Assembly: GCF_000759675.1 (NCBI RefSeq)
Contig: NZ_BAWM01000004.1
Span: 124,001-188,000, forward strand
From: Neobacillus niacini
Lineage (GTDB): Bacteria; Bacillota; Bacilli; Bacillales; Cytobacillaceae
Length of the DNA: 64,000 bases
Direction: 5' to 3'
Part shown: piece by piece, positions 43,053 through 52,361 of the stretch
How positions within the stretch are numbered: the first letter of the stretch is position 1
Layout of the letters: each line of letters starts with the position of its first letter
The notes under the pieces: generated by a model
What the model saw: only the letters and a program-made list of their open reading frames with translations
Databases searched by the model: none
What the model was told of the DNA's origin: nothing
Program-made: the position numbers and the translations under genes

Positions 43053-45284
43053 TTAATCCTTTGGGAGATTATCTAATTCTTCATCAGGTACTTCGGTGTT
43101 TTCTTCCGCCTCTTTTGCTTCCATTTCTAGTTTTTCTTCAGTGGTTTTTAAATCAACGATTAGAAAATCATCCTTTTGTAAGGAAGCACCCTCTTTAATA
43201 TTTTGCTTAACAACATATCCGCTGCCTGTGGAATTTAGTTTCATTCCAGATATTTTAGCAACCTTCATCACGTCCCTGAGAGACCATCCCGTCATATCCG
43301 GGGCAATTAATTTTCCATCTGTTTGGATAATTATTTTCTCACCTTCTAGAACGTTTGTATCCGCAGCAGGAAGCTGACCTGTCACTTTAGAACCTTTTCC
43401 TACAACAACGACATCTAGACCAGATTCCTCGAGTTGTTTAACTGTTTCGGTTACACCTTGATCATTTAAATCAGCTAGTTTCGTAGTTGAAGCTTTTTCT
43501 TGCTGTGAAGGCTGAATATTTAAATAATGTAAACTATTTTTCATCACAGGATTAAAAACCATTGAAACTGGGATAGACCCCATAGAATAGTGGTCTATTT
43601 TCGGTTGTTGAACAGCAACGTATACAATTAACTTTGGATCATCTTTAGGGGCCATTCCTAAAAATGAAAAAATATAATCCTCTTGTCCATCTAAATAGCC
43701 GCCATTTGGATCAGGGATACTTGCTGTACCTGTTTTTCCAGCAACACTATATCCATCAATTTGATAACGATTCCCCGTTCCCGTTTCTTTGTTTGAAACA
43801 ACGGTTTCGAGAATATCAAGGACTTCCTTCGCGGTTTCAGCCGAAATTGGTGTGGAAACAACCTCAGGTGTTACATCTCTAATTACTTCACCCGTATCGT
43901 GATTGACGATTTTGTCGATTACTTGCGGCTTCATCATTTTCCCGTTGTTAGCAATCGCAGTCGCCGCTTGGATTTGCTGTATAGGGGTTATGGCTGTACC
44001 TTGTCCATATGCGGTGGTTGCCTTTTCAATTGGCCAAGTATATTGAATTTTCCCTGAAGTTTCAAATGGCAGGTCAATCCCTGTTGGTTTATCAAAGCCG
44101 AATTTTGTTAAATACTCACGGAATTTTTCAAATCCTAATTGTTCATTTGCAATTTTTGCAAAAGCAACATTCGAAGAGCGCTGGACTCCTTCAAGATATG
44201 AAATGGTCCCCCAGCCAGTTCCATTGTGATCATGAATTGCCTTGTCTTTCGATGTGACCCTATAAGAACCAGATTGGTATAAATCATTGGGATTAAATTT
44301 ATTTTCTTCAATTGCGGCTGCAAGCGTGAAGATTTTCATCGTTGAACCAGGTTCAAAAGAGGTTTCTATTGCTTCATTATGCCAACTGTTATCAATTCCT
44401 TCTTTTGTTTTCGGATGAAAGGAAGGTCTTTGTCCCATGGCTAAAATATTGCCTGTTTTGGGATCAGCAACAATGGCAATGATTTTCTCTGGTTTATATT
44501 CCTCTACAACTTTGTTCATAGCGTCTTCTAAGAATGTTTGGATCTTTTTGTCAATGGTTAAATAGACATCGTTTCCGTTCTCGGCAGGGGTAACCTTCTG
44601 TTCTCCGTTTGGAAGCAAATATCCCCATAAATCACTTTCGTAATTAATTTTTCCATCCTTACCTGTTAACTCTTTGTTTAATGTCTTTTCAATCCCCATT
44701 TTTCCAACGTAATTATAGGTTCCATCCTCCTCATCAATTCTGTCAGCATAACCAACTAGATGAGAAGCAAATATTCCATTCGGATAAAACCTTTTCGAGT
44801 CACGTTTAAACGTAATCCCCGGAAGCTTTAGTGCCTCAATTTCTTTTTTAGTTTGATGAGAAATATCTCTTCCTGCTTTCCCAAATTCAACCTGAAACTG
44901 ATTTTTTGTTAAAATGCTATAAATCTTGGATTCTTCCATATCAATAAACTTCGCCAATTCCCTTGCTGTTTTTTCTGGATCAGTCACATGGTTAGGCTTT
45001 TTTGAATTGGTTGTCATCTTTTTATCCAAAATCGCAATTAAATTATAAGAGGTTGTATCCTCGGCGATTACCTCCCCTTTCTGGTCATAGATTACACCTC
45101 TTGCAGCTTCCAAATTACCTGTTCTGCTGTATTTTTGCTGAGCTTTTGCTGCGAGCGGCTGTGACCCGACCTCACCTGTAATTTGAATGGAAAAATATCT
45201 AAAGAGCAATATAAAAAAGAGCAGGCCGAATATTACAAACAATCCGGCTGCTCCGAAATTCATATATGGCTGTTTCTTGTTCAT
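43053..45284 (-). CDS. pbpB: Division-specific class B penicillin-binding protein 2B
   Basis: PBP2B is the essential septal transpeptidase of the divisome. The 743-aa protein has one N-terminal helix (about 11-32), the dimerisation domain and the transpeptidase domain with Ser314 in EPGSTMKIF, RSSNVAF as SxN and AGKTGTASI. Two PASTA repeats (about 610-715) and an acidic tail rich in Glu follow. It overlaps ftsL by 4 bases. The next gene down is spoVD, a PBP of the same class. Confidence 0.96.
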   Translation of the reverse strand: MNKKQPYMNFGAAGLFVIFGLLFFILLFRYFSIQITGEVGSQPLAAKAQQKYSRTGNLEAARGVIYDQKGEVIAEDTTSYNLIAILDKKMTTNSKKPNHVTDPEKTARELAKFIDMEESKIYSILTKNQFQVEFGKAGRDISHQTKKEIEALKLPGITFKRDSKRFYPNGIFASHLVGYADRIDEEDGTYNYVGKMGIEKTLNKELTGKDGKINYESDLWGYLLPNGEQKVTPAENGNDVYLTIDKKIQTFLEDAMNKVVEEYKPEKIIAIVADPKTGNILAMGQRPSFHPKTKEGIDNSWHNEAIETSFEPGSTMKIFTLAAAIEENKFNPNDLYQSGSYRVTSKDKAIHDHNGTGWGTISYLEGVQRSSNVAFAKIANEQLGFEKFREYLTKFGFDKPTGIDLPFETSGKIQYTWPIEKATTAYGQGTAITPIQQIQAATAIANNGKMMKPQVIDKIVNHDTGEVIRDVTPEVVSTPISAETAKEVLDILETVVSNKETGTGNRYQIDGYSVAGKTGTASIPDPNGGYLDGQEDYIFSFLGMAPKDDPKLIVYVAVQQPKIDHYSMGSIPVSMVFNPVMKNSLHYLNIQPSQQEKASTTKLADLNDQGVTETVKQLEESGLDVVVVGKGSKVTGQLPAADTNVLEGEKIIIQTDGKLIAPDMTGWSLRDVMKVAKISGMKLNSTGSGYVVKQNIKEGASLQKDDFLIVDLKTTEEKLEMEAKEAEENTEVPDEELDNLPKD

Positions 45285-45640
45285 TTCTCGTGCACAACCT
45301 TGACGTTATTTTCGTTTAAAACAAGCCCCATTTGTTTAGCTTTTTCCCAAATCCGCTCATAGGTACTAAGCTCACTTACTTGTACTTGCAGGTCACTGTT
45401 TACCTTTTCTAATTCATTAATTGACGTTTGGACCTCTTGAATCTCCTTATTTACCTGGTAAATTTCCGCTTGATTCGAGATGAGGTGGACGGCACCAAAA
45501 CAAACCAACCCTGTAAATACTACTCCGATTATTTTCTCCCCAGGTGTAAGCCAGTGCTTTTTTGTTTTTACAATACTTTGTTCCTGTACTGTCCGTTCTT
45601 CATGCTGTTGTTGCTGAAATTTCCTGGCAAGACTACTCAT
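45281..45640 (-). CDS. ftsL: Cell division protein FtsL
   Basis: FtsL is a short bitopic protein that partners DivIB and DivIC and limits the timing of division. At 119 aa it has a cytoplasmic N-terminus (SSLARKFQQQQHEERTV), one helix (IIGVVFTGLVCFGAVHLI) and an extracellular leucine-zipper-like coiled coil (about 62-100). Sequence is poorly conserved, so the call rests on topology and position between rsmH and pbpB. Confidence 0.93.
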   Translation of the reverse strand: MSSLARKFQQQQHEERTVQEQSIVKTKKHWLTPGEKIIGVVFTGLVCFGAVHLISNQAEIYQVNKEIQEVQTSINELEKVNSDLQVQVSELSTYERIWEKAKQMGLVLNENNVKVVHEK

Positions 45641-45676
45641 TCTTTCCCCTCCACAAAGTTATTTTATTATTTCTTT

Positions 45677-46609
45677 TTATAGTTTTTCCGCAATCCGCAG
45701 TTTAGCAGATCGAGCACGATTATTATGTTCTAATTCTTCTTCAGATGGAAGAATAGGCTTCCTGTTAATTAACTTCATAATTGGTTTAAATTCGTCAGGA
45801 ATCACAGGTAAACCATGCGGTAAATCAGGTATTTCACTTGCCTTTTTAAAAGCCGCCTTACAAATCCGGTCTTCTAAAGAATGGAAGGTAATAACACTGA
45901 TCCTTCCTTCTGGATTAAGGATATCAATTGCTTTTTGCAAAGACTTCTCGAATACAGCTAATTCATCATTAACGGCGATTCTTACTGCTTGGAAAATCCT
46001 CTTAGCTGGATGTCCGCCCTTTCTTCTTGCAGGGGCCGGAATCCCTTCCTTGATAAGGTCAACCAATTCAAAGGTGGTTTCAATTGGCTTAATCTCTCTT
46101 TTAGCCTCAATTTTTCGGGCTATTTGCTTAGAGAATTTTTCTTCTCCATAGCGAAAAAAGATCCTAACCAAATCCTCGTAAGACCAATGATTAATGACAT
46201 CATAAGCTGAAACATAAGCTTTATTGTCCATTCTCATATCCAGCGGTGCATCATGATGATAACTGAAGCCTCTTTCTGGAGTATCTAATTGAGGAGAGGA
46301 CACCCCAAGGTCATATAGAACACCGTCAACTTTTTCAATCCCAAGCTTTTCAAGTTCTTCCTGAAGGTATAAGAAATTGCTTTTAATTATTGTTAGTTGC
46401 TCACCATAGATGGACAATTTCTCTTTTGCATTTGCAATAGCTATTTCGTCTTGATCAAAGGCAAACAATTTTCCATTATCAGTAAGTTTTGAAAGTATCA
46501 AGGTACTGTGCCCAGCCCCGCCTAAAGTACAATCAACATAAATGCCGTCGGGTTTAATATTCAATCCGTTAACAGCTTCATCTAGTAATACAGTTGTATG
46601 TTCAAACAT
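45677..46609 (-). CDS. rsmH: 16S rRNA (cytosine1402-N4)-methyltransferase RsmH
   Basis: RsmH methylates N4 of C1402 in 16S rRNA. The 310-aa product has the SAM motif [11 protein letters not shown] near residue 30, [19 protein letters not shown] (within which [10 protein letters not shown] is diagnostic) and [11 protein letters not shown]. The start is ATG at 46609 with AAAAGGTG upstream. The frame to 46627 lacks an RBS. It is second in the mraZ-rsmH-ftsL-pbpB unit; older names mraW, yllC. Confidence 0.96.
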   Translation of the reverse strand: MFEHTTVLLDEAVNGLNIKPDGIYVDCTLGGAGHSTLILSKLTDNGKLFAFDQDEIAIANAKEKLSIYGEQLTIIKSNFLYLQEELEKLGIEKVDGVLYDLGVSSPQLDTPERGFSYHHDAPLDMRMDNKAYVSAYDVINHWSYEDLVRIFFRYGEEKFSKQIARKIEAKREIKPIETTFELVDLIKEGIPAPARRKGGHPAKRIFQAVRIAVNDELAVFEKSLQKAIDILNPEGRISVITFHSLEDRICKAAFKKASEIPDLPHGLPVIPDEFKPIMKLINRKPILPSEEELEHNNRARSAKLRIAEKL

Positions 46610-46669
46610 AATTATCACCTTTTCCAATCGAACGATATAAAACGGTGTTATATTAAAATAACTTGTCCA

Positions 46670-47101
46670 TTATATATCAAACCCAATCATATTTTCAGCA
46701 ATTTCGGCAAAAGATTCTTCAGACTCTGTGAAATAGTTTTCCCAAATCTGTTTGCTCCAAATTTCAATTCGATTGGAAACCCCTAAAACTACACATTCTT
46801 TTTCCAATTTCGCATACTGAAGCAATGGTGCCGGAATATTTATTCTTCCTTGTTTATCTAGTTCACTCTCAGTTGCACCAGAAAAGAAGAATCGGGTAAA
46901 TGCACGGGCATCTTTTTTCGTAAGTGGCAGACCTTTAAGTTTTTCTTCGATCAGTGCCCACTCTGTTAATGGGTAACCAAAAAGACATTGATCCAAACCG
47001 CGCGTGATGATAAACATTTCTCCAAGTTCATCACGGAATTTGGAGGGCACAATCATCCTGCCTTTATTATCAATGCTATGATGGTATTCACCCATAAACA
47101 T
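46670..47101 (-). CDS. mraZ: Transcriptional regulator MraZ
   Basis: MraZ is an AbrB-fold protein that binds repeats in front of its own gene and controls the dcw cluster. At 143 aa it has two SpoVT-AbrB-type halves, each carrying a conserved DxxGR sequence ([18 protein letters not shown] and [17 protein letters not shown]). The start is ATG at 47101 (MFMGEYHHS), matching the family and 8 bases after GGGGG. The five-residue-longer frame is not used. Confidence 0.96.
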   Translation of the reverse strand: MFMGEYHHSIDNKGRMIVPSKFRDELGEMFIITRGLDQCLFGYPLTEWALIEEKLKGLPLTKKDARAFTRFFFSGATESELDKQGRINIPAPLLQYAKLEKECVVLGVSNRIEIWSKQIWENYFTESEESFAEIAENMIGFDI

Positions 47102-47109
47102 ACCCGGTA

Positions 47110-47157
47110 CCCCCACTTTCTATATAAAATGTACCACATTCCCCCACTTTCCTCCAC
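47110..47157 (-). promoter_or_regulatory. MraZ operator repeats upstream of mraZ
   Basis: Minus strand GTGGAGG (47151-47157), GTGGGGG (47141-47147) and GTGGTAC (47131-47137) recur every 10 bases. A fourth GTGGGGG (47110-47116) follows 21 bases on, across a TATATA that could be the -10. Tandem GTGG-type boxes with helical spacing are the known MraZ target. Confidence 0.7.
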
Positions 47158-47213
47158 CTATTTTTAATTATTCTTTCTAACTTCCATAAATCCCTTTTTA
47201 TCCAGTAAATTTT

Positions 47214-47250
47214 CTCAAAAAAAAAGAACCTTCACCTCTGGTGAAGTTCC
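47214..47250 (-). terminator. Terminator after bshC
   Basis: Minus strand CTTCACC/GGTGAAG (47240-47246 with 47230-47236), 3-base loop, flanking partial pairing, then TTCTTTTTTTTT. It separates bshC from mraZ. Confidence 0.88.
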
Positions 47251-47251
47251 T

Positions 47252-48886
47252 CTAAAGTTTTATTACCTTATGCCGACCATCAAATTCAAATTCAAGTTCC
47301 ATTAATTCTTTAATAAAATTAGTTCCATACTGATTTAAATAATAGAAAATATTCCAAACCCGCTCTTGGGGAAAACCATCTGGACGTAATGATAAATCAA
47401 TACGGTTAAACTTACTAAGAATCACTTCGTACTTTGATTTTACTGAGTCCTCTAGTTTTGTTTCCATGAATCCAATTTGCTTTAATAAATAATTTTCATT
47501 TTTCTTTAATAACGGTAACAAACTTCTATCAAGCTGATTTGTTTTCTCTTCTATACGTTCATACTGCTTAAATAACTGTGATTTTAGTGCCGAAAATAAT
47601 TCAGAAACCTCTTTATCCTTAATAGACTCTAGATATTGCTGTCTTTCCTCCACACTACCTCTCATTAATACCGCTGAAAGTTCTAAGTTCAACTCATGAA
47701 TATCGCTTTCAATAGCTCTTTCCAACAAGGTTATGTTTAATCTTGGCACAATCGGAGGCATTTTTATCTTAAAATACTCAAAGACAAGTTTTAATTCAGC
47801 CCAATAAGAAATTTCTCCTGGTCCTGCTATAAATGCGAGTGTTGGGAAAAGCCACTCTTGCATTAATGGTCTTGTCACCACATTATTACTAAGTTTTGCC
47901 GGATCCTGAATGGCAATTTCGATTAATTCCTCTTTTGTAAAGGAAACAACTCCACTTTTCCCCACAAAACGATTACTTTCCGAATCAAATTCAAGCAGTA
48001 TTCGTTCATTATATTTTGGATTGTAATAAAACAAATTGGCAGCTTTTTCATTTGAATCGATCGTAATTGGAAATCCATTTTTACCAATGACACTTTGCTG
48101 TTCAAGTAAATAATTTGTAATTTCCCTATGCTGTTCAATTTGTTGAGAAAAATTCTCTTTTTGCAGGAGACGGAAATTACTATCACCTGAATCCACAATT
48201 AACAAGCCATAATCTTTAAAGAGCTCCATGACAATGTTGGCAAAAAAGTCCACAAACGTTGAAGATTTCATTAAGGTTTCTTCGGCAAAGTTCATTAGTT
48301 TTTTTGTATGATTGGTCTCACCGAAATTTTCGATTAGATTATTTACCCATATTCGGCAGGTTTCCTTATTAAGAATAATATCTGAAACCATTTTCTTTTG
48401 TTTAACCTTTTCTGGGTAAGACCATTTGTCTACTCTTTGCTCTACCGGCAGAAACACATGATTAACCTCATGATAATCATGGTCTTCTCCAGCTATCCAG
48501 AAAACAGGGATGACTGGTACACCAAGCTGCCTCTCTTTTTCCTCTGCTAATTTAATTATCGAGATGATTTTATGTATCGAATAAAGAGGTCCTGTAAGGA
48601 TACCTGCTTGTTGACCGCCAATGACAACTACACTATTCAATTGTTTTAGTTTTGCAAGTGAATTATTTACTGCTTCTGATGATGGAAAACGCTCCATAAA
48701 TTTCTCAATGTGATCAGCTACTTCCTCACGAGGAAAGTGTCGATTGCTTAATTCATCTAACCTCTCCTGATCTTCTGCAAAGTCATTAAACCGATAATGG
48801 AAAAAAGGCAAAATATCAGGTGATTGATCTAAATAATTAGAAGCAAAGCGATTCGTTGCTGATAATGAGAGATTTAAAATCTCCAT
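47252..48886 (-). CDS. bshC: Bacillithiol synthase (putative cysteine ligase) BshC
   Basis: BshC adds cysteine to glucosamine-malate in the last step of bacillithiol synthesis. The 544-aa product has the Rossmann-like core VVVIGGQQAGILTGPLYSIHK, PVFWIAGEDHDYHEVNHVF and IAGPGEISYWAELK, plus a long C-terminal coiled coil (about 390-480). It sits just before mraZ, the standard Bacillus position (yllA). bshA and bshB are not in this window. Confidence 0.95.
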   Translation of the reverse strand: MEILNLSLSATNRFASNYLDQSPDILPFFHYRFNDFAEDQERLDELSNRHFPREEVADHIEKFMERFPSSEAVNNSLAKLKQLNSVVVIGGQQAGILTGPLYSIHKIISIIKLAEEKERQLGVPVIPVFWIAGEDHDYHEVNHVFLPVEQRVDKWSYPEKVKQKKMVSDIILNKETCRIWVNNLIENFGETNHTKKLMNFAEETLMKSSTFVDFFANIVMELFKDYGLLIVDSGDSNFRLLQKENFSQQIEQHREITNYLLEQQSVIGKNGFPITIDSNEKAANLFYYNPKYNERILLEFDSESNRFVGKSGVVSFTKEELIEIAIQDPAKLSNNVVTRPLMQEWLFPTLAFIAGPGEISYWAELKLVFEYFKIKMPPIVPRLNITLLERAIESDIHELNLELSAVLMRGSVEERQQYLESIKDKEVSELFSALKSQLFKQYERIEEKTNQLDRSLLPLLKKNENYLLKQIGFMETKLEDSVKSKYEVILSKFNRIDLSLRPDGFPQERVWNIFYYLNQYGTNFIKELMELEFEFDGRHKVIKL

Positions 48887-48965
48887 TTAAGTACTTCCTT
48901 TCTAATCAACCATATTCATTCCATATGAGTATAGCATTATCCATCCTAATAAAAAAAATCTTTGC

Positions 48966-49358
48966 TTAAGAAAACGTAAAAGTTAATGCACTCCGCAGTA
49001 TACCAAATACAGTTAGGGATATATATGCTAAAAAAAAGACAAGAAAATTAAATCTCCAAAAGCCTTTAAAAACCTTAGTAAAGATAATTTCACCCTTTAT
49101 CTTCCAATGTATTATTACAAAAACCATTGCAATGACAATTAAAATTAGCAGGATTAGCCCAAAAAACGATCTTCCCCAAATGGTCATTAATAAAAAATGA
49201 ACAGCCAATATAAATAATATAGTCGAGTGGTCCAAAGCTTTATGAAAAGACTTTCGAGTATTTTTTGTAATCAGCTTATTTAATATATAAATAATGAAAA
49301 AACCGAAAAGAGGTACGGTTAAGAAAATGGTGATGATTGATGAGATGAATGAATTCAA
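48966..49358 (-). CDS. DUF3397 membrane protein
   Basis: A 130-aa membrane protein with four predicted helices (about 8-28, 45-62, 65-85, 102-122) and the family core DHSTILFILAVHFLL...WGRSFFGLI, HWK and VFKGFWRFNF. This pattern matches DUF3397 proteins found between panE and bshC in Bacillaceae. It overlaps panE by 4 bases (ATGA). Function unknown. Confidence 0.85.
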   Translation of the reverse strand: MNSFISSIITIFLTVPLFGFFIIYILNKLITKNTRKSFHKALDHSTILFILAVHFLLMTIWGRSFFGLILLILIVIAMVFVIIHWKIKGEIIFTKVFKGFWRFNFLVFFLAYISLTVFGILRSALTFTFS

Positions 49359-50260
49359 TTAACTCCCCTCCTGACTTGTTCTTTCCCTTTTATTAAATAA
49401 TAATAACTTTCAATATTTATAGCTGTCTTTTGTTGTATCGCCGCTTCATCTAATAAAAAGCCGAGTATTGCGTCAATTTCTGTCCTTCTACCAGCCTCCA
49501 AATCCTTTAGCATAGATGACCGATTTTCGGCTGTTTTTCTACATATCCTAATGATGGTCCTAAACTTTCTAATAGGATTTTCTAGGTTTAATATATAAGA
49601 GATTTCAAGAAATAGTTTTTTTACAGCAGCAAAATAGAAAATGTTTGTAATTAGCTCACCATTTTTTACTTGAAGGATTGCCGTTAAAGGATTAATGACT
49701 GCATTCGCGACTAATTTATTTACTAACATATTATAATAATCGTCTTTAAGGGTAATGGGGTAATTGATCTTTGCGCAAACACTAGCAAACTCCTTTATGC
49801 TTCCATCCTCTCCTTTAAAAAGAGCCACATTGATAGCACCTTTGCCATTGTGAGAAACGGTATATGTATTAACTTTACTGGCCCCATGCTCAACGGATCC
49901 AACAAAAATATTAGCCGCAGGAATATTTTCAAGTAATTTTAAATGACCCATCCCATTTTGTAAAAATAATAGATTTTGAGGAATACACTCCAAATTAGTA
50001 AAATGATTAATGATGGAATCAAGTTGATATTGTTTTACAGCAATAATGGTTAATTCTTCTATACCAGTCCATTTTGAAACGGGAAATGCCCTAACTCTAA
50101 CTCTACTTTGAGTAGAGCCCTCTTGTAGGATAATCCCCTTTTGATTAATCTCTTCTGCTTGTTCACTAGTTTTTGTATATAGCGTGATTGAAAAAGCCTT
50201 GCTTAAGTATGACGCAAATAATAATCCAATAGAACCAGCACCGATAATGCCAATTTTCAT
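49355..50260 (-). CDS. panE: 2-dehydropantoate 2-reductase family protein
   Basis: The 301-aa NADPH-dependent ketopantoate reductase fold opens with GIIGAGSIGLLFASYL. The family features LFLQNGMGHLKLL and the substrate-Lys region KLVANAVINPLTAI are visible. It would reduce ketopantoate to pantoate for coenzyme A synthesis; the position equals B. subtilis ylbQ. Bacillaceae often carry more than one such protein, so in vivo substrate is less sure. The start is ATG at 50260 after GGGTGG; the ATG three codons earlier is less well spaced. Confidence 0.88.
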   Translation of the reverse strand: MKIGIIGAGSIGLLFASYLSKAFSITLYTKTSEQAEEINQKGIILQEGSTQSRVRVRAFPVSKWTGIEELTIIAVKQYQLDSIINHFTNLECIPQNLLFLQNGMGHLKLLENIPAANIFVGSVEHGASKVNTYTVSHNGKGAINVALFKGEDGSIKEFASVCAKINYPITLKDDYYNMLVNKLVANAVINPLTAILQVKNGELITNIFYFAAVKKLFLEISYILNLENPIRKFRTIIRICRKTAENRSSMLKDLEAGRRTEIDAILGFLLDEAAIQQKTAINIESYYYLIKGKEQVRRGVN

Positions 50261-50345
50261 GCCATCCACCCATTTATATTCTATATTTTTTTAATTATTA
50301 TTTTAGCAGAAGTAACACTAGTTTGTTAGTCTCTCCTTAAAAAGA

Positions 50346-50438
50346 TGGCTTTGTTAAAATTGTCTGTTGATTTCCGCACCAGTCACTTCGCTCCAATCAA
50401 CAGAGTGCCAAAATCAACAATTAGCTTTAACACAGCCA
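50346..50438. repeat. Palindromic MITE-like element, family 2, copy 1
   Basis: The outer inverted repeat TGGCTTTGTTAAA (50346-50358) pairs with TTTAACACAGCCA (50426-50438) with one mismatch. An inner pair TCTGTTGATT/AATCAACAGA encloses a short core ending in cgctccaatcaaca. A related element lies at 52295-52361. No coding content. Confidence 0.75.
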
Positions 50439-50439
50439 A

Positions 50440-50474
50440 AAAGAAAAACCCGTTTAGAATAAAATCGAAACGGG
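50440..50474 (-). terminator. Terminator after the acyl-CoA carboxylase operon
   Basis: Minus strand CCCGTTT/AAACGGG (50468-50474 with 50449-50455), 12-base loop, TTTTTCTTTTT. Confidence 0.85.
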
Positions 50475-50489
50475 ACTTTTATCACTTTT

Positions 50490-52031
50490 TTACACTGGAT
50501 ATACAGGGTGCTTTCTAACACTAAAATTCAATTCTTTTGTCTCATAAAAATCAAAACGCTGTATCAACACATTTCGGAGTTCAGAAGCTGCAACAATTTC
50601 ATCGACAATCAGCTCAGAAGCCAATTTGTAAATATCAATATGCTCTTTATACTCCTGTTGCTTTGCTTGTACAAAGGCTATTCTTTCTTTAGGATCTTCA
50701 ATTTCATTAATTTTGTTGGAGTAAACAGCATTGACCGCCGCTTCTGGACCCATCACCGCAATCTGGGCACTTGGTAATGCTATGCAGCAATCAGGTTCAA
50801 AAGCTGGTCCCGCCATCGCATATAAACCTGCACCATATGCTTTCCTGACGATAACGGATATTTTTGGTACGGATGCAGAGCTCATTGCTGCAATTAACTT
50901 GGCACCGTGTCGAATGATTCCGGCACGTTCTACTTTTGTACCAATCATAAACCCTGGCACATCAGCAAGGAATAACAATGGGATATGGTAAGCATCACAT
51001 AACTGAATAAATTTCGCACCTTTATCCGCAGAATCGACAAAAAGAACCCCGCCTTTTGCTTTTGGCTGATTGGCAATGATTCCGATCACACGACCATCGA
51101 TTCTAGCAAATCCGGTAATTAATTCAGGAGCAAATAATTTTTTTACTTCGTAAAAACTGTCTTTGTCAATTAAACGATCAATTGCTTCATACATATCAAA
51201 CGGTGCATTTTGGTTTTGCGGGATAATCGCTTCTAATTCGCGCCCCTCCTTTGGAGCAGAACCACTGTACAATTTTGTTTTTTCCTTGAAACTAGAAGGG
51301 AAGTAGCTGATATACTTTTTCGCTGATTCAATTGCTTCTTCCTCACTATATGCAAGTACATCACCACAGCCGCTAACCGAACAATGCATCCGAGCGCCGC
51401 CCATTTCCTCTAATGTTACTTTTTCACCTATTACCTTTTCAGCCATACGTGGTGAACCTAGATACATGGAAGCATTTTGATCTACCATTATAACGACATC
51501 ACAAAATGCTGGGATATACGCTCCCCCCGCAGCAGAAGGTCCAAACAAGATACACACCTGTGGAATCATGCCTGAAAGCTTCACTTGGTTATAAAAAATC
51601 CTACCCGCACCACGTCGATTAGGAAACATTTCCAACTGATCGGTTATTCTTGCCCCAGCAGAATCTACGAGATAAAACAATGGAACTTTCAGCTTTTCTG
51701 CTGTTTCTTGAATTCGGATAATCTTTTCAACTGTTCGTGCTCCCCATGAACCAGCTTTAATCGTAGAATCATTGGCCATTACACAAACGGTCATCCCGTT
51801 AACTTTTCCAATTGCCGTTACTACACCATCTGCTGGTAAATCACCTGCTTGAACATTGGCAAATTTCCCATCCTCTTCATATTTTCCATCATCAAATAAT
51901 AAAGAAAGGCGGTCGCGTACAAATAGTTTATTTTGCTGTTTTAACTTTTCATGATATTTTGGATGCCCACCTGATTCAATAACCTTCCGTTTTTCAAACA
52001 ATTGCTCATTTAGTGTATTGATAGTTGTCAT
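50490..52031 (-). CDS. Acyl-CoA carboxylase carboxyltransferase (beta) subunit
   Basis: A 513-aa biotin-dependent carboxyltransferase with fused N and C crotonase-like halves (PccB/MmdA/YngE type). Acyl-CoA-binding and oxyanion motifs are FGPSAAGGAYIPAF and, in the second half, GVLFVDSADKGAKFIQ with DVPGFMIGT and RKAYGAGLYAMAG. With the two following genes it would carboxylate a short acyl-CoA (propionyl-, methylcrotonyl- or similar); the substrate cannot be read off reliably. It is the last gene of accC-bccp-beta and is followed by a terminator. Confidence 0.9.
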   Translation of the reverse strand: MTTINTLNEQLFEKRKVIESGGHPKYHEKLKQQNKLFVRDRLSLLFDDGKYEEDGKFANVQAGDLPADGVVTAIGKVNGMTVCVMANDSTIKAGSWGARTVEKIIRIQETAEKLKVPLFYLVDSAGARITDQLEMFPNRRGAGRIFYNQVKLSGMIPQVCILFGPSAAGGAYIPAFCDVVIMVDQNASMYLGSPRMAEKVIGEKVTLEEMGGARMHCSVSGCGDVLAYSEEEAIESAKKYISYFPSSFKEKTKLYSGSAPKEGRELEAIIPQNQNAPFDMYEAIDRLIDKDSFYEVKKLFAPELITGFARIDGRVIGIIANQPKAKGGVLFVDSADKGAKFIQLCDAYHIPLLFLADVPGFMIGTKVERAGIIRHGAKLIAAMSSASVPKISVIVRKAYGAGLYAMAGPAFEPDCCIALPSAQIAVMGPEAAVNAVYSNKINEIEDPKERIAFVQAKQQEYKEHIDIYKLASELIVDEIVAASELRNVLIQRFDFYETKELNFSVRKHPVYPV

Positions 52032-52050
52032 AATGTCCCCCTTAAAGCAC

Positions 52051-52263
52051 CTATTCTACTATAATCAAAACGTCGCCTTCATTTACAAAATCTCCGATCG
52101 ATACCTTTAACTCCTTTATCAAGCCATTAATATCGCTTTCAATCGGAATCTCCATTTTCATGGACTCCAGCATTAGTACTTCCTGTCCTGAACTGACATT
52201 GTCTCCATTTGCTACAAGAACATTTAAGACGGTCCCGGCCATTGTTGCTGTAATTTCTTTCAT
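52051..52263 (-). CDS. Biotin carboxyl carrier protein of the acyl-CoA carboxylase
   Basis: A 70-aa stand-alone biotinyl domain. The biotin-accepting Lys36 is in the canonical context VLMLESMKMEIP. The paired glycine turns (VANGDNVSSGQ and VSIGDFVNEGD) are those of the flattened beta barrel. It carries carboxybiotin between AccC-type and carboxyltransferase subunits encoded next to it; equivalent to yngHB. Confidence 0.94.
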   Translation of the reverse strand: MKEITATMAGTVLNVLVANGDNVSSGQEVLMLESMKMEIPIESDINGLIKELKVSIGDFVNEGDVLIIVE

Positions 52264-52294
52264 TCTATTCTCGCTCCTTATTTCACTATTTTTT

Positions 52295-52361
52295 GATAAA
52301 AGCTATGTTTTGTGAATTCCGCTCCAATCAACATAGTTGCAATACAACAATGAGCTTTATC
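52295..52361. repeat. Palindromic element, family 2, copy 2, touching the accC stop
   Basis: GATAAAAGCT (52295-52304) pairs inversely with AGCTTTATC (52353-52361), and inside it CTATGTT pairs with AACATAG. The core gaattccgctccaatcaaca equals the family 2 copy near 50390. The right end supplies the accC stop codon (52357-52359). Confidence 0.7.

Noticed and set aside
41044..45284. Possible recent duplication of two adjacent class B PBP genes
   Set aside because: pbpB and spoVD are adjacent in Bacillus generally and differ in length and PASTA count; this is old and known.
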